A DNA stretch of 64,000 bases from JACVRW01 sp963808545 (GTDB taxonomy: Bacteria; Actinomycetota; Thermoleophilia; Solirubrobacterales; Thermoleophilaceae): assembly GCA_963808545.1 (NCBI GenBank), contig CAWEGB010000006.1, forward strand, positions 1 through 64,000. The letters are read 5' to 3'. Positions 23,773 through 33,306 of the stretch are shown here, piece by piece. The notes under the pieces are model-generated. The model had not been told where the DNA came from and ran no database searches. It saw only the letters and a list, made by a program, of their open reading frames with translations. Position 1 is the first letter of the stretch; each line of letters opens with the position of its first letter. A program made the translations under genes and the position numbers.

Positions 23773-24024
23773 CTAGGGCTCTTCGGCGGACGGCACCACG
23801 AGCCGGATGTGCCGGCGGGACAGCATCAGCACGGGGGCTGTCCAGTCCCGGCCTGAGCCGTCGAGGGCCTTCAGCTCGGCGTCGACGATGGTGAGGAACT
23901 CCTGGTCACGCCGGTTGACGTGGTCGGACACGCGGCTGCGATACCCCTCGTGCGGCAGGGTCATGCTGCCCTCGATCCGGTAACGGTCCGTCTCCACCAC
24001 CACTCGCTCTTGCCGGGTCTCCAC
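23773..24024 (-). CDS. small DUF6812-like protein
   Basis: 83 aa from GTG 24024. It reads RVVVETDRYRIEGSMTLPHE, then DHVNRRDQEFLTIVDAEL and HIRLVVPSAEEP, a small all-beta-type protein family found next to many actinobacterial genes, with no known role. TAGATT is 8 nt before the start codon on its strand, and there is no Shine-Dalgarno sequence. It is divergent from the FadR-type regulator, with a 14-bp palindrome between them. The longer frame from 24288 only overlaps that regulator antisense. Confidence 0.72.
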   Translation of the reverse strand: METRQERVVVETDRYRIEGSMTLPHEGYRSRVSDHVNRRDQEFLTIVDAELKALDGSGRDWTAPVLMLSRRHIRLVVPSAEEP

Positions 24025-24049
24025 GGCGGAGGAATCTACTGCAGCGCCA

Positions 24050-24063
24050 ATGGGCCGGCCCAT
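24050..24063. promoter_or_regulatory. 14-bp perfect palindrome in the FadR-type regulator promoter
   Basis: ATGGGCC followed by GGCCCAT, without spacer. It ends 2 nt before the TACCTT (24065-24070) that precedes the regulator GTG by 6 nt, so a protein bound here would touch the promoter. Whether the regulator itself binds is unknown. Confidence 0.5.
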
Positions 24064-24076
24064 GTACCTTTGACCC

Positions 24077-24808
24077 GTGGAACCCGCGACCACCTCGGAG
24101 CGGGGGCCGGCCCTGGACGCTGTCTTCAAGCCCGTCCAGCCGCCGACCACCTTCGAGGAGACCGTCGAGCGGCTCGGTACGGCGATCCGGCTCGGGCTGC
24201 TCTCCCCTGGGGCGCGTCTTCCTCCGGAGCGCGACCTGGCCGAGCAGCTGAGCATCTCGCGCTCCACGCTGCGCCAGGCGCTGACCACGCTCGTCCAGAG
24301 CGGTCACCTGATCGCCCTGCGGGGCCGGGCGGGCGGCACGTTCGTGGCCGAGTCTCCCCCGATGGGCCAGGCGGGGGCGGGAATCGAGCTCGGCGATGGA
24401 GCGCGCGAGGTGCTCGACTACCGGGTTGCGGTGGAGACCGGGGCCACGCTGCTGGCGGCTGAGCGCGCCACCCAGGCCGATCTCGATCGCCTCGACGAGC
24501 TCACCGAGCGCATGAGCGCCACCACCGGCCCGTTCGAGGGGTACCGGCGGGCCGACGTGCGCTTTCACATCGGGCTGGCCGAGGCCGCTCACTCGCCTCG
24601 CCTGGTCACCGCGATGACCGAGGTGCAGGGTCAGATGAGCGACCTGATCGCCCGCATCGCGCATCCCGACGAGGTGCTCAAGAGCTCGAACGCCCAGCAC
24701 CGCCGCCTGGTCGCGCTGCTCAAGAAGGGCGATTCCGGACGCGCGGTCCGCCTGATGCGCGACCACATCGAGGCCACCGAGCACATCCTCGTCGGCCTCA
24801 GGCCCTGA
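24077..24808 (+). CDS. FadR-subfamily GntR transcriptional regulator (FCD domain)
   Basis: 243 aa. Residues about 20-90 form the GntR winged helix (LGLLSPGARLPPERDLAEQL, then SISRSTLRQALTTLVQSG). Residues 115-235 form the helical FCD ligand domain, with the metal/ligand residues in RADVRFHIGLAEAAHS and NAQHRRLVALLKKGD. Such regulators sense carboxylates or amino acids. Its 3' end overlaps the convergent dehydrogenase gene by 11 bp, which makes the amine-catabolic genes its likely targets. Confidence 0.9.
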   Translation: MEPATTSERGPALDAVFKPVQPPTTFEETVERLGTAIRLGLLSPGARLPPERDLAEQLSISRSTLRQALTTLVQSGHLIALRGRAGGTFVAESPPMGQAGAGIELGDGAREVLDYRVAVETGATLLAAERATQADLDRLDELTERMSATTGPFEGYRRADVRFHIGLAEAAHSPRLVTAMTEVQGQMSDLIARIAHPDEVLKSSNAQHRRLVALLKKGDSGRAVRLMRDHIEATEHILVGLRP

Positions 24809-27269
24809 TCCGCTCCCCGGACGGGTCGAGCAGGGGCTCCTTGGCCACCTCTCCGCCCACCCAGCGGCCGAAGATCTCGACCTCCACCGCCGTGCCGGGC
24901 TCGGCGTGCTCGGGTGGGAGGTAGGCGTAGGCGATCGAGCGCTCGACCGTGTAGCCGTACCCGCCGGTGGTGACCCGGCCGCTGATGTCGCCGGCCACGC
25001 GCACCGGCTCGTTGCCGAGCGCCACCGACAGGGGGTCCTCGAGAGTCAGGCAGCAGAGGCGTTGACGTGGACCGCGCTCGGCCGCCTCGGCCAGCGCGTC
25101 CCGCCCCACGAAGCCACCCTCCTTGTCGAGCTTGACGCAGAAGCCGACCCCTCCCTCGTACGGGGTTTCATCCGGCGTGATGTCGGCCCCCCAGACGCGG
25201 TAGCCCTTTTCGAGACGCAGCGAGTCGATCGCCCGGTAGCCGCCGGCCACCAGGCCGTGCGGGCGCCCTTCCTCCCAGAGAGCGCGCCAGAGACCCAGCC
25301 CGTATTCGGCGGGGCAGTAGAGCTCCCAGCCCAGCTCGCCGACAAAGGTCACGCGCAGGGCTCGCACGGGCACGTCGCCGACGGTGATCTCGCGCAGGCT
25401 CATGTAGGGGAAGTCCTCGTCGGTCAGCGATTGCGGCGTGAGCGGGGCGAGCACGTCGCGCGCAAGAGGGCCCCAGAGGCCGAAGCAGGCGGAGGCCGAG
25501 GTCAGGTCCTGAACCTGCGCCGAGCCGTCCTCGGGTAGATGGCGGCGAATCCACTCCCGGTCGTGGTTGCCGAAGGCGGTTCCCGTGACGATCCCGAAGC
25601 GGTCTTCGTCCAGCCGCGCGACGGTGAAGTCGCATTCGATCCCGCCGCGGGAGTTGAGCATCTGGGTGTAGGTGATGCGCCCCACCTCGCGGGCCACGTG
25701 GTTGTCGGTCAGCCGCTCCACCAGGTCGGCCGCGCCCGGACCGGAGACCTCCAGCTTGGCGAACGAGCTCTCGTCGAACAGGGCGGCCGTCTCCCGGCAG
25801 GCGCGGTGCTCGGCTTCGATGGCGGGCGACCAGTGGCGTCCGGCCCAGCCGCGCGGCCTCAGTGACTCGTCCCCGGCCCCGGCGTTCGACTCGTACCAGT
25901 TGACCCGCTCCCAGCCCGACTTCTCGCCAAAGGCGGCCTCGTGCTCGCGGTGCCAGGCGTTGGCCGGCGACATCCGCAGCGGGCGTCCGGACTCGCGCTC
26001 GTGGTGGGGAAAGCGGATGTCGTAGTAGGTCTCGTAGGTCTCGCGGATGCGGGCGAGGGTGTACGAGGGCGATCGGTACTGACGCCCGAAGCGGCGGATG
26101 TCCATGTGCCAGAGGTCGAGCGACGGCTCGCCCGCGACGATCCACTCCGCCATCTCCTTGCCGATCCCTCCGGCGCCGGCCAGCCCGTGCGCGCAGAAGC
26201 CGGCGGCCACGAACAGGCCGGCGATCTCGGTCTCGCCCAGGCAGAACTCGTTGTCGGGCGTGAAGGCCTCCGGGCCGTTGATCATGCGCGTGACCTTCAC
26301 GTCCTCCATCTGCGGCACGCGCCGCCGCGAGTTCTCCACGATCTCCTCGAAGCGGTCCCAGTCGTCCTCGAGCAGGCGGCCGTTGAAGTCGGACGGGATG
26401 TCCTCGAAGCGGCGATCGCCGCCGGACAGGAACGCGGGTGCCGAATGGCGCTCATATCCGCCCATCACCAGGCCGCCCCCCTCCTCGCGGAAGTAGACGA
26501 GCAGGTCCGGGTCGCGCAGCGTGGGCAGCGGGTTGGCCGGGTCCTTCTCACGGAAGGGCTGGGTGACCAGGTACTCGTGGGACATGGGCACCACAGGAAT
26601 CCGTACGCCGGCGAGCCGGCCCACCTCGGCGGAGAACATCCCAGCGGCGATCACCACCCTTTCGGCCTCGATGTCCCCCCGCTCCGTGCGCACCCGCGTG
26701 ACCCGGCCGCGCTCGGAATCGATCCCCGTGACCCGCGTACCGGTGTGGATCGTGACCCCGCCGCGCCGGGCACCGTCGGCCATTGCGTAGGTCAGCTGTG
26801 ACGGATCGAGGTAGCCGTCGGTGGGCAGCCAGGCGCCACCGAGCACGCCGTCGGTGGACATCAGCGGAAAGCGCTCCTGGGCCTCGGCCGCGGAGATGAG
26901 CTCGAGTGGGAGGCCGAAGGTCTTGGCCCAGCCGGCCTGGCGGCGCAGCTCCTCCATGCGCTCCTCGGATGAGGCGAGCCGGATGCCGCCGCATTCCGTC
27001 CAGCCGGGGTCGAACTCCGACTCCGTTCCCAGCCGCCGGTAGAGCTCCACCGAGTACATCATCATCTTGGTCAGCGACACCGAGCCGCGCAGCTGCCCCA
27101 CGAGGCCGGCCGAGTGGAAGGTCGAGCCGGAGGTGAGCTGGTTGCGGTCGAGCAACACGACGTCGTCCCAGCCGAGCTCCGCCAGGTGGTAGGCGATCGA
27201 CGTGCCGCCCACGCCTCCGCCCACGATCACGCAGCGGGCACTCCCGGGAAGCTCGCGAGCCGCGCTCAA
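24798..27269 (-). CDS. FAD-dependent dimethylglycine/sarcosine dehydrogenase-like protein with GcvT domain
   Basis: 823 aa. An N-terminal DAO-type FAD domain (ARCVIVGGGVGGTSIAYHL, residues 10-28; then SGSTFHSAGLVGQLRGS) is followed by a FAO_M linker (PSYTLARIRETYETYYDIRF) and a C-terminal aminomethyltransferase (GcvT) domain of about 400 residues, ending in a GcvT_C barrel. Enzymes of this layout demethylate dimethylglycine or sarcosine and hand the methyl group to tetrahydrofolate. I start it at TTG 27267-27269, which overlaps the upstream kinase stop (TTGA). A much longer frame reaching 27992 is only antisense-like overlap of that kinase. Confidence 0.88.
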   Translation of the reverse strand: MSAARELPGSARCVIVGGGVGGTSIAYHLAELGWDDVVLLDRNQLTSGSTFHSAGLVGQLRGSVSLTKMMMYSVELYRRLGTESEFDPGWTECGGIRLASSEERMEELRRQAGWAKTFGLPLELISAAEAQERFPLMSTDGVLGGAWLPTDGYLDPSQLTYAMADGARRGGVTIHTGTRVTGIDSERGRVTRVRTERGDIEAERVVIAAGMFSAEVGRLAGVRIPVVPMSHEYLVTQPFREKDPANPLPTLRDPDLLVYFREEGGGLVMGGYERHSAPAFLSGGDRRFEDIPSDFNGRLLEDDWDRFEEIVENSRRRVPQMEDVKVTRMINGPEAFTPDNEFCLGETEIAGLFVAAGFCAHGLAGAGGIGKEMAEWIVAGEPSLDLWHMDIRRFGRQYRSPSYTLARIRETYETYYDIRFPHHERESGRPLRMSPANAWHREHEAAFGEKSGWERVNWYESNAGAGDESLRPRGWAGRHWSPAIEAEHRACRETAALFDESSFAKLEVSGPGAADLVERLTDNHVAREVGRITYTQMLNSRGGIECDFTVARLDEDRFGIVTGTAFGNHDREWIRRHLPEDGSAQVQDLTSASACFGLWGPLARDVLAPLTPQSLTDEDFPYMSLREITVGDVPVRALRVTFVGELGWELYCPAEYGLGLWRALWEEGRPHGLVAGGYRAIDSLRLEKGYRVWGADITPDETPYEGGVGFCVKLDKEGGFVGRDALAEAAERGPRQRLCCLTLEDPLSVALGNEPVRVAGDISGRVTTGGYGYTVERSIAYAYLPPEHAEPGTAVEVEIFGRWVGGEVAKEPLLDPSGERIRA

Positions 27270-28195
27270 GCGCGGGCCTGGCTGAGCCAGGTTTCGAAGT
27301 CCGGGTGGGACGCCGTCTGCTCGAGCCGTTCGAAGTGCTCCTTCGCGTAGCCGTCGAAGTCGAAGTCGAGTTCCGAGATCTGCGCCTGAACCACGCCCCA
27401 CATCGCCTCGCGGAAGTCGGACATGAAGCGGAACAGCCTGAGCGTCGAGCGACGGCGCTCGTCCGAGGGCTCCCCGAAGTAGGCCTCGAGCAGAGCGGCC
27501 TGCTGGTCGTCGTCGAGCTCGTTGTTCACCGCCAGGTTGCCGAGGTCGAAGTAGCGGTCGCCCATGCCCGCATACTCCCAGTCGATGATCTGCGCCTGCT
27601 CGCCGTCGTGCAGGAAGTTCGCCGTCAGCAGATCGTTGTGGCAGGGCACCGGGCGGTGCTCCTCCTGTCCCTCGATGGCCTCGCGGATCTTCCGGGCGTT
27701 GGCGCGGGCCGTCTCGAAGGCGGCCGGCGGCTCCCCGCCGTGCTCGCGCGCCAGCTCCGCGTACTGATCGACCAGCTCGAAGGAGTCGAAGGTTGTGTCG
27801 AGCACGGTGCCGGAGTCGTGGAACGCCCGCAGGGCGCGCGCCACCTCGGCCAGCTGCTCGGGGGAGGCCAGCTCGTCGACGGTCATCGTATGGCCCGAGA
27901 TGAAGGGCGTGACCAGGCACGGGGGCGAATCGAGCATCGCCGCCACGCCGGGACCGATGCCGAGCTCTCCGGCGGCCTCGGTGGCGATGCACTCGGCCTG
28001 GCGATCGATGCCGAGCAGCTCGGTGCGCTTGCCCGGCAGGCGCACGACGTAGTCGTTGCCGCCGAAGTTCACGCGGTAGTTGCGGTTGGTGATGCCGCCC
28101 TCGAGGGGCTGGACGCCCCCGCCGCGCGGGCCGAGCAGCGCCGACAGCCGGGCCACGACCTCGGTCAGTTCCGGGATGGAGACCTCCTCATGCAT
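27266..28195 (-). CDS. choline/aminoglycoside-type phosphotransferase family protein
   Basis: 309 aa. The kinase fold has a Lys/Arg-rich nucleotide region (RVNFGGNDYVVRLPGKRTEL), the catalytic HNDLLTANFLHD (Brenner-type motif, about residue 195) and the metal-binding IIDWEYAGMGDRYFDLGNLA. It resembles choline or ethanolamine kinase-like proteins (the LicA type), which fits a demethylating dehydrogenase next door, but the substrate is not proven. On its strand TAGTGT lies 6 nt before the ATG. It is the first gene of the two-gene unit with the dehydrogenase. Confidence 0.85.
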   Translation of the reverse strand: MHEEVSIPELTEVVARLSALLGPRGGGVQPLEGGITNRNYRVNFGGNDYVVRLPGKRTELLGIDRQAECIATEAAGELGIGPGVAAMLDSPPCLVTPFISGHTMTVDELASPEQLAEVARALRAFHDSGTVLDTTFDSFELVDQYAELAREHGGEPPAAFETARANARKIREAIEGQEEHRPVPCHNDLLTANFLHDGEQAQIIDWEYAGMGDRYFDLGNLAVNNELDDDQQAALLEAYFGEPSDERRRSTLRLFRFMSDFREAMWGVVQAQISELDFDFDGYAKEHFERLEQTASHPDFETWLSQARA

Positions 28196-28224
28196 GAGCG
28201 GACACTAAGCGCAGAGCAGGTCGC

Positions 28225-30009
28225 TCACAACGCCAACGCGCCCAGCACCTCCTCCCACCACACCCGCTCGGTGTCGCTCACCCCGGCACGGATGCGCCGC
28301 CGCACCCAGTCGCTGAGCGCCTGGCGCGAGCCGAAGGCGAGGACCGGGCCGGTGATCGCGTAGCGGCCGTCCTCCAGGAGCACCAGGGCGCCGGGCACGT
28401 CACGGCGTGAGCGCACGCGGTCGATCACGCGCAGGCCGGTGACCTCCGCGGGCCGCTGGGCGTCGCCGTCCTCTTCGTCGTTCCACGGCCGCGTGTGGAA
28501 CACCCGCGACACTCCGGCCAGGCGGGGGCGCTCGACCGTTCCCGGCCCGATCGGCCCGGTCCGCCAGCGCGGCAGGAGCTCGCGCACCTCGGGCGCCACC
28601 TCCTGGCGGATCAGCAGGTGGAGCCGGTCACCCTCCTCCACCCGCGTGGAGCCGCGGGGCGGTATTGCCTCGCCGCCCCGGACGATCACGTTCACCAGCG
28701 CCTCCCTGGGCAGGTCGAGGTCACGGGTACGCAGGCCGACGATGGCGTCGTCGGGCAGCACCGGGTACTCCACCACCTCCGCCCCCAGCCGGCGGATGGT
28801 GCCCGTCTCGGCGATCGGGCTGGGCAGCGCCGGCTCGTCCTCGGTCATCCCGAGCCGCCGCGCGAAGGCCTCGAAGGTGGTGGCCTGCAGCAGGGTCGAG
28901 ACCAACACGGCGAAGAAGACGATGTTGAGCAGCTCGAGATCGCGGGGGACATCGGCGATGACCGGGAAGATGGCCAGCACGATCGGCACCGCTCCACGCA
29001 GGCCTGCCCAGCTGAGCACCAGCCGCTCGGCGAAGCTGTAGTGGTCGAACGCAGTGGCGACGAAGGTGGCGAGCGGCCGGGCCACGAAGGCCACCACCAG
29101 GGCCAGCAGCGTCCCGTTCAACGCCACGTTGTCCAGGTCGCTCGGGAAGATCAGGAGGCCGAGCGCCAGGAACATGGTGAGCTGGGCGACCCAGGCCAGG
29201 CCAACGTGGAAGCTCGTGATGGTCTGCTTCGCGGGGATGTTGGCGCTGCCGAGGGCGAGGCCCACGAGGTACACCGCCAGGAAGCCGGAGCCCTCGATGC
29301 TCGCCGCGGCGCCGTAGCCCACCGCAGCGGCGGCCAGCGAGGCGACCGGGTACAGCCCCGGGGTGTCCAGGCGCGCGCGCTGGAAGGCCTGCACGGCGAG
29401 CCAGCCCACGCCGATCCCCACCACAGCCCCGATCCCGAGCTGCCGTACGAACAGCCACAGCATGTCGAGCAGGTCGTAGTCGTCGCTTTTGATCCACTCG
29501 ATGAAGCCGAGCACGAGCAGCACGGCCACGGGGTCGTTGAACCCCGCCTCCCCCTCGAGCGTCCGCGCCAGGCGCTTGCGCAGCGAGGACGTGCGGAGGA
29601 CGGCGAAGATCGCCGCACCGTCGGTGGAGGCGATGATCGATCCGAGCAGCAGGCCTTCGAGCAGCGAGAAGTCGAACAGCGCCACCGCGACAAGGCCCCC
29701 GACGGCCGCGGTGATCATCGTGCCGACGATCGCCAGCGACAGCGCGGGTCGCAGAACCGGTCTGATCTCCTTGAACCCGGCGGTCAGCCCGCCCTCGAAG
29801 AGGATCAGCGCGAGCGAGAGCACGCCGATCAGCTCGGCCAGGTGGTAGTCGTCGAACGGCAGCCAGCCGAGCCCGTCGGAGCCCACCAGCATCCCGAGCC
29901 CGAGGAACAGGATCAGACCGGGCAGCCTCACGCGGCCCGCGAGCAGCGCGGCGAGGAGGCCGGCGCTCAGCAGCAGGCCGGCAACGAGGATGAACTGCTC
30001 GTCGCTCAT
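28225..30009 (-). CDS. potassium/proton antiporter (CPA1/CvrA-type) with C-terminal TrkA_C domain
   Basis: 594 aa. Twelve or thirteen transmembrane helices cover about residues 5-390, with the ion-site motif GEAGFNDPVAVLLVL (about 155-170) typical of NhaP-type exchangers. A TrkA_C/RCK_C regulatory domain follows (about 400-480, GGEAIPPRGSTRVEEGDRLHLL), and a further cytosolic tail of about 100 residues. It would exchange K+ or Na+ for protons. It is divergent from the amino acid permease; whether it belongs functionally to the amine genes is uncertain. Confidence 0.88.
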   Translation of the reverse strand: MSDEQFILVAGLLLSAGLLAALLAGRVRLPGLILFLGLGMLVGSDGLGWLPFDDYHLAELIGVLSLALILFEGGLTAGFKEIRPVLRPALSLAIVGTMITAAVGGLVAVALFDFSLLEGLLLGSIIASTDGAAIFAVLRTSSLRKRLARTLEGEAGFNDPVAVLLVLGFIEWIKSDDYDLLDMLWLFVRQLGIGAVVGIGVGWLAVQAFQRARLDTPGLYPVASLAAAAVGYGAAASIEGSGFLAVYLVGLALGSANIPAKQTITSFHVGLAWVAQLTMFLALGLLIFPSDLDNVALNGTLLALVVAFVARPLATFVATAFDHYSFAERLVLSWAGLRGAVPIVLAIFPVIADVPRDLELLNIVFFAVLVSTLLQATTFEAFARRLGMTEDEPALPSPIAETGTIRRLGAEVVEYPVLPDDAIVGLRTRDLDLPREALVNVIVRGGEAIPPRGSTRVEEGDRLHLLIRQEVAPEVRELLPRWRTGPIGPGTVERPRLAGVSRVFHTRPWNDEEDGDAQRPAEVTGLRVIDRVRSRRDVPGALVLLEDGRYAITGPVLAFGSRQALSDWVRRRIRAGVSDTERVWWEEVLGALAL

Positions 30010-30052
30010 CGGGGAACCGCATCATCGCGGCTGCGAGAGCTCGTGCGGATGG

Positions 30053-30081
30053 TTGCGTTCGTCCGGCCGGTGACTTATGGT
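30053..30081 (+). promoter_or_regulatory. promoter of the APC permease, with downstream dyad
   Basis: TTGCGT (30053-30058), 17-bp spacer, TATGGT (30076-30081), the best sigma-70-like promoter in the window. About 13 bp downstream, AGGTC (30094-30098) and GACCT (30108-30112) form a possible operator, and AAGGAGGA provides the ribosome binding site. Confidence 0.6.
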
Positions 30082-30160
30082 CGCGCCGAGGAGAGGTCGG
30101 ACGAGCAGACCTTTCCCTTCTGCTGACCCATGGGCGCGTCTGTACAAGGAGGAACGCCGG

Positions 30161-31755
30161 ATGAGTGAGACTGAGCAGTCGCGGAGCCGGGACGAGGAAC
30201 GGCTCGCCGAGCTGGGCTACAAGCAGGACCTCAACCGGGTCTGGAGCAAGTTCTCCAACTTCGCGATCTCCTTCTCGATCATCTCGGTGCTGGCCGGTTG
30301 CTTCACCACCTACGGCCAGGCTTTCAACAACGGCGGTCCGATCGCCATCTCCTGGGGCTGGCCGATCATCTGCGCCCTGATCATGACGGTGGCCTTCTCG
30401 ATGTCCGAGCTGTGCTCGGCCTACCCCACGGCCGGCGGTCCCTACTGGTGGGCGGCCAAGCTCGGCGGGCCAGCCTGGTCCTGGTTCACCGGCTGGTTCA
30501 ACGTGGTGGGCCTGATCGCCGTGGTGGCCTCCGTGGACTACGCCTGCGCGACCTTTGCGGCCAACCTGTTCAGCCTCTGGGACCTCAACCTCATCATCAA
30601 CTTCCAGGGCGCCGTGGAGCTCGACGAGGTCTTCATCCTCTTCTGCGTGATCATGATCCTGCACGCGCTGATCAACATCTACTCGTCCCACCTGGTCGCG
30701 CTGTTCAACAACATCTCGGTGGTGGTCCACGTGGTCGGCGTCGCGATCATCATCCTGATCCTGATCTTCATCCCCGACCGGCATCAGAGCGCCGACTTCG
30801 TCTTCACCGACACGATCAACAACTCGGGCTTCTCCGACGGCTCCAGCTCCAACCTCTTCTTCTGGTTCTACGTGCTCCCCGTGGGCTTCCTGCTCACGAT
30901 GTACACGGTCACGGGCTACGACGCCTCGGCGCACGTGTCCGAGGAGACCCAGGACGCCGAGCGGGCCGCGGCCCAGGGCGTCTGGCAGTCGGTGTTCATC
31001 TCGGCGGTGATCGGCTGGTTCGTGCTGCTGGCCATCACCTTCGCGGCCGTCAACGTGGAGGAGGCGTCGGGCGGGACGATCCCGATCTTCACCAGCGCGA
31101 TGGAGTCGGGCTGGGCCGAGACCGTGATCCTCATCTCCACGATCGGGCAGTTCTTCTGCGGCATGGCCTGCGTCACCAGCTGCTCGCGCACCTTCTTCGC
31201 CTTCTCGCGCGACCGCGCCGTGCCGGGCTGGCGCCTCTGGAGCTCGGTCAACCGAAAGCACGTGCCCGTGGCCGCGGTGTACGTGGTCTGCGTGCTCGCC
31301 GCGCTCATCACGCTGCCGGCGCTCACCAGCAACGCGGACGGCATCCCGGTGGCCTTCTTCGCCGTGGTCTCGATCGCGGTGGTGGCGCTCTACATCGCCT
31401 ACGTGATCCCGGTCTACCTGCGGCTTCGTGCGGGCGACAAGTTCGAGCCGGGCGTCTGGACGCTGGGCGGCGAAGTACAAGTGGGTCAACACGATCGCCG
31501 TGGTGTGGGTGGGTGCTCTGCGTGATCATCTTCTCGCTGCCCTTCACCCCGGCGGCGGTGCCCTGGAACGACGAGTTCACCTGGTCGGCGGTCAACTACT
31601 CGCCGCTCATGGTGGGCGGGCTGTTCATCGTCGTCGGCATCTGGTGGCTCGTGAGCGCGAAGAACACCTACAAGGGGCCCGTGGCCAACATCTCGTTCGA
31701 CGAGGGCATGGGCATCACCGAGGAGAAGCCGGCCGAGCCCTCCGCGCCGGCCTGA
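30161..31755 (+). pseudogene. APC family amino acid/amine permease, broken by two frameshifts
   Basis: The first frame gives about 435 residues of an APC permease (start KFSNFAISFSIISVLAGCF, PTAGGPYWWAAKLGGPAWSW, then GYDASAHVSEET, the consensus amphipathic region). Near 31470 the frame moves, then KYKWVNTIAVVWV is read in a second frame, and near 31510 it moves again to a third, which reads VLCVIIFSLPF and NYSPLMVGGLFIVVGIWWLV to a normal end (TGA 31753-31755). The second break looks like an extra TGGG in a TGGGTGGG run. Upstream parts are intact with a strong Shine-Dalgarno sequence. It may be a sequencing error; if real, the last two helices are lost. Related permeases import GABA, putrescine or other amines. 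Confidence 0.82.
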
Positions 31756-31758
31756 GCC

Positions 31759-33210
31759 TCAGCGCAGCGCGGCGGCCGCCTCTACGAACGTCCGCCAGGC
31801 CTCGTGCTCCGCTGAGCGCCAGGCGTCGTCGCGCTGCGGCTCCACCGTGCGGTCCACGGGCAGAAGCTCGGCGGCCTCCTCCAGGCTGTCGAACACGCCG
31901 GACCCCACTCCGGCGAGCACCGCGGCGCCCAGCACCGTGGCGTCTGCGCCGGCCGCCTCCACCGGCGCACCGATCGCGTCGGCCTGCAGCTGAAGCAGCA
32001 GCGGCTCGTTGGTGAGGCCGCCGTCCACACGCAGCGAGGCCACCTCCACGGTGTCGCGCATGGCGGCCACCACGTCGGCCACGCGCCAGGCGATGCCCTC
32101 CAGCGCCGCTCGCGCGATCTGCGCCCGCTGGGTACCGCCGTGGATGCCGGACAGCACGGCGCGGGCGTCCGGCTTCCACCAGGGCGCGCCGATTCCGGCC
32201 AGGCCGGGCAGCACGCGTGCGCCGCCGCTGTCCTCGGCCTCCCGGGCCAGCTCAGCCAGGGCGGCGGGGCGCTCGGCCACGCCGAGCTCCCGGCACATCC
32301 ACTCCAGCATGGCTCCCGCCGCGAACACGCCTCCGTCGATGGCGTACTCGATCCGCCCCCCGATGCTCCAGGCCACGGTCGGCAGCAGTCCACCGGCCGG
32401 TCGCGGCACCTCCTCGCCCGCGTGGCCCAGGACGAAGACACCGGTGCCGTAGGTGGCCTTGACCCGGCCTGGTACCACGCAGCCGGCTCCAGCCAGCGCC
32501 GCCTGCTGGTCCACCGTCTGCCCGCGCAGAGGCAGCTCCACCGGCCATGACTCGTGGCTCAGCACGCCGAGCTCGCCGGCGGTGTCCCGTACCGCGGGCA
32601 GCACCTCGGCGGGCACGCCGAAGAGCTCGCACAGCCGGGGGCTGAAGCCCGGCCGGCCCAGGGCGTGGAGCTGCATCCGCGAGAGCGTTGAAGGTTCGGT
32701 GGCGAACCCTGCGCCCAGCCGGTCGCACAGGAACGAGTCCACCGTGCCCATGCGCAGCGTTCCGGCCTCGCGTGCGCGGCCCACGGCCTCGTCGTGCTCG
32801 AGCAGCCAGGCGAGCTTGGCCGCGGAGAAGTACGGATCGAAGGGCAGGCCGCTGAGCTGCTGGATCTCGGACTCGTGCTCGGTCAGTGCGTCGAGCACCT
32901 GCTGGGAGCGCTTGTCCTGCCACACGACGACGGGGCTGAGCGGCCTTCCGGTCTCGGCATCCCACGCGAGCACGGACTCGCCCTGATGGTCCAGGCCGCA
33001 AACCACCTCGTCGCCGGGGGCCTCCTCGAGCAGCTCGGCGACGGCTTCGACGACCGCCGCCAGCACCTCCTCGCCGTCCTGCTCGACCCAGCCCGGCTGC
33101 GGATGGCGGTTCGTCTTGTCGCGCCGGGCCTCGCGGACCGGCTGGAGCTTCTCGTCGAAGAGAGTGGCCTTGACGCCGGTGGTGCCTTCGTCGATGCCCA
33201 GGAGCAGCAT
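31759..33210 (-). CDS. FGGY family carbohydrate kinase, glycerol kinase-like
   Basis: 483 aa. The start MLLLGIDEGTTGVKATLFDE and the later GQTVDQQAALAGAGC and VKATYGTGVFVLGHAG (phosphate loops), plus the C-terminal LRVDGGLTNEPLLLQLQADA, define the actin-like FGGY fold. Substrate residues resemble glycerol kinase (LDHQGES, VVWQDKRSQ), but I do not name it GlpK with certainty. It converges on the permease, 3 bp apart. The glycerol-3-phosphate-dehydrogenase-like gene elsewhere in the window (8551-9942) would suit its product. Confidence 0.85.
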   Translation of the reverse strand: MLLLGIDEGTTGVKATLFDEKLQPVREARRDKTNRHPQPGWVEQDGEEVLAAVVEAVAELLEEAPGDEVVCGLDHQGESVLAWDAETGRPLSPVVVWQDKRSQQVLDALTEHESEIQQLSGLPFDPYFSAAKLAWLLEHDEAVGRAREAGTLRMGTVDSFLCDRLGAGFATEPSTLSRMQLHALGRPGFSPRLCELFGVPAEVLPAVRDTAGELGVLSHESWPVELPLRGQTVDQQAALAGAGCVVPGRVKATYGTGVFVLGHAGEEVPRPAGGLLPTVAWSIGGRIEYAIDGGVFAAGAMLEWMCRELGVAERPAALAELAREAEDSGGARVLPGLAGIGAPWWKPDARAVLSGIHGGTQRAQIARAALEGIAWRVADVVAAMRDTVEVASLRVDGGLTNEPLLLQLQADAIGAPVEAAGADATVLGAAVLAGVGSGVFDSLEEAAELLPVDRTVEPQRDDAWRSAEHEAWRTFVEAAAALR

Positions 33211-33234
33211 CCGCGTGTCCTACCACACCCGTGG

Positions 33235-33264
33235 TTGAGCGGGGCGGGGCGTTGCGGTTAGGCT
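33235..33264 (+). promoter_or_regulatory. putative promoter of the gamma-glutamyl amine operon
   Basis: TTGAGC (33235-33240), 18-bp spacer, TAGGCT (33259-33264), about 43 bp before the ATG at 33307, which has GAGGAC upstream. Confidence 0.45.
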
Positions 33265-33306
33265 GCGGCGAAAGGCCCGGTCAACCGACCTTATCTGCGA
33301 GGACAC

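Noticed and set aside
27270..27992. Extension of the dehydrogenase frame to a 1064-residue protein
   Set aside because: The extra residues overlap the phosphotransferase gene in another frame on the same strand, are Arg/Gly-rich and match nothing; the TTGA overlap gives a natural start.
28495..30126. Open frame of 543 codons on the plus strand
   Set aside because: Antisense to the antiporter, whose membrane helices and motifs are clear.
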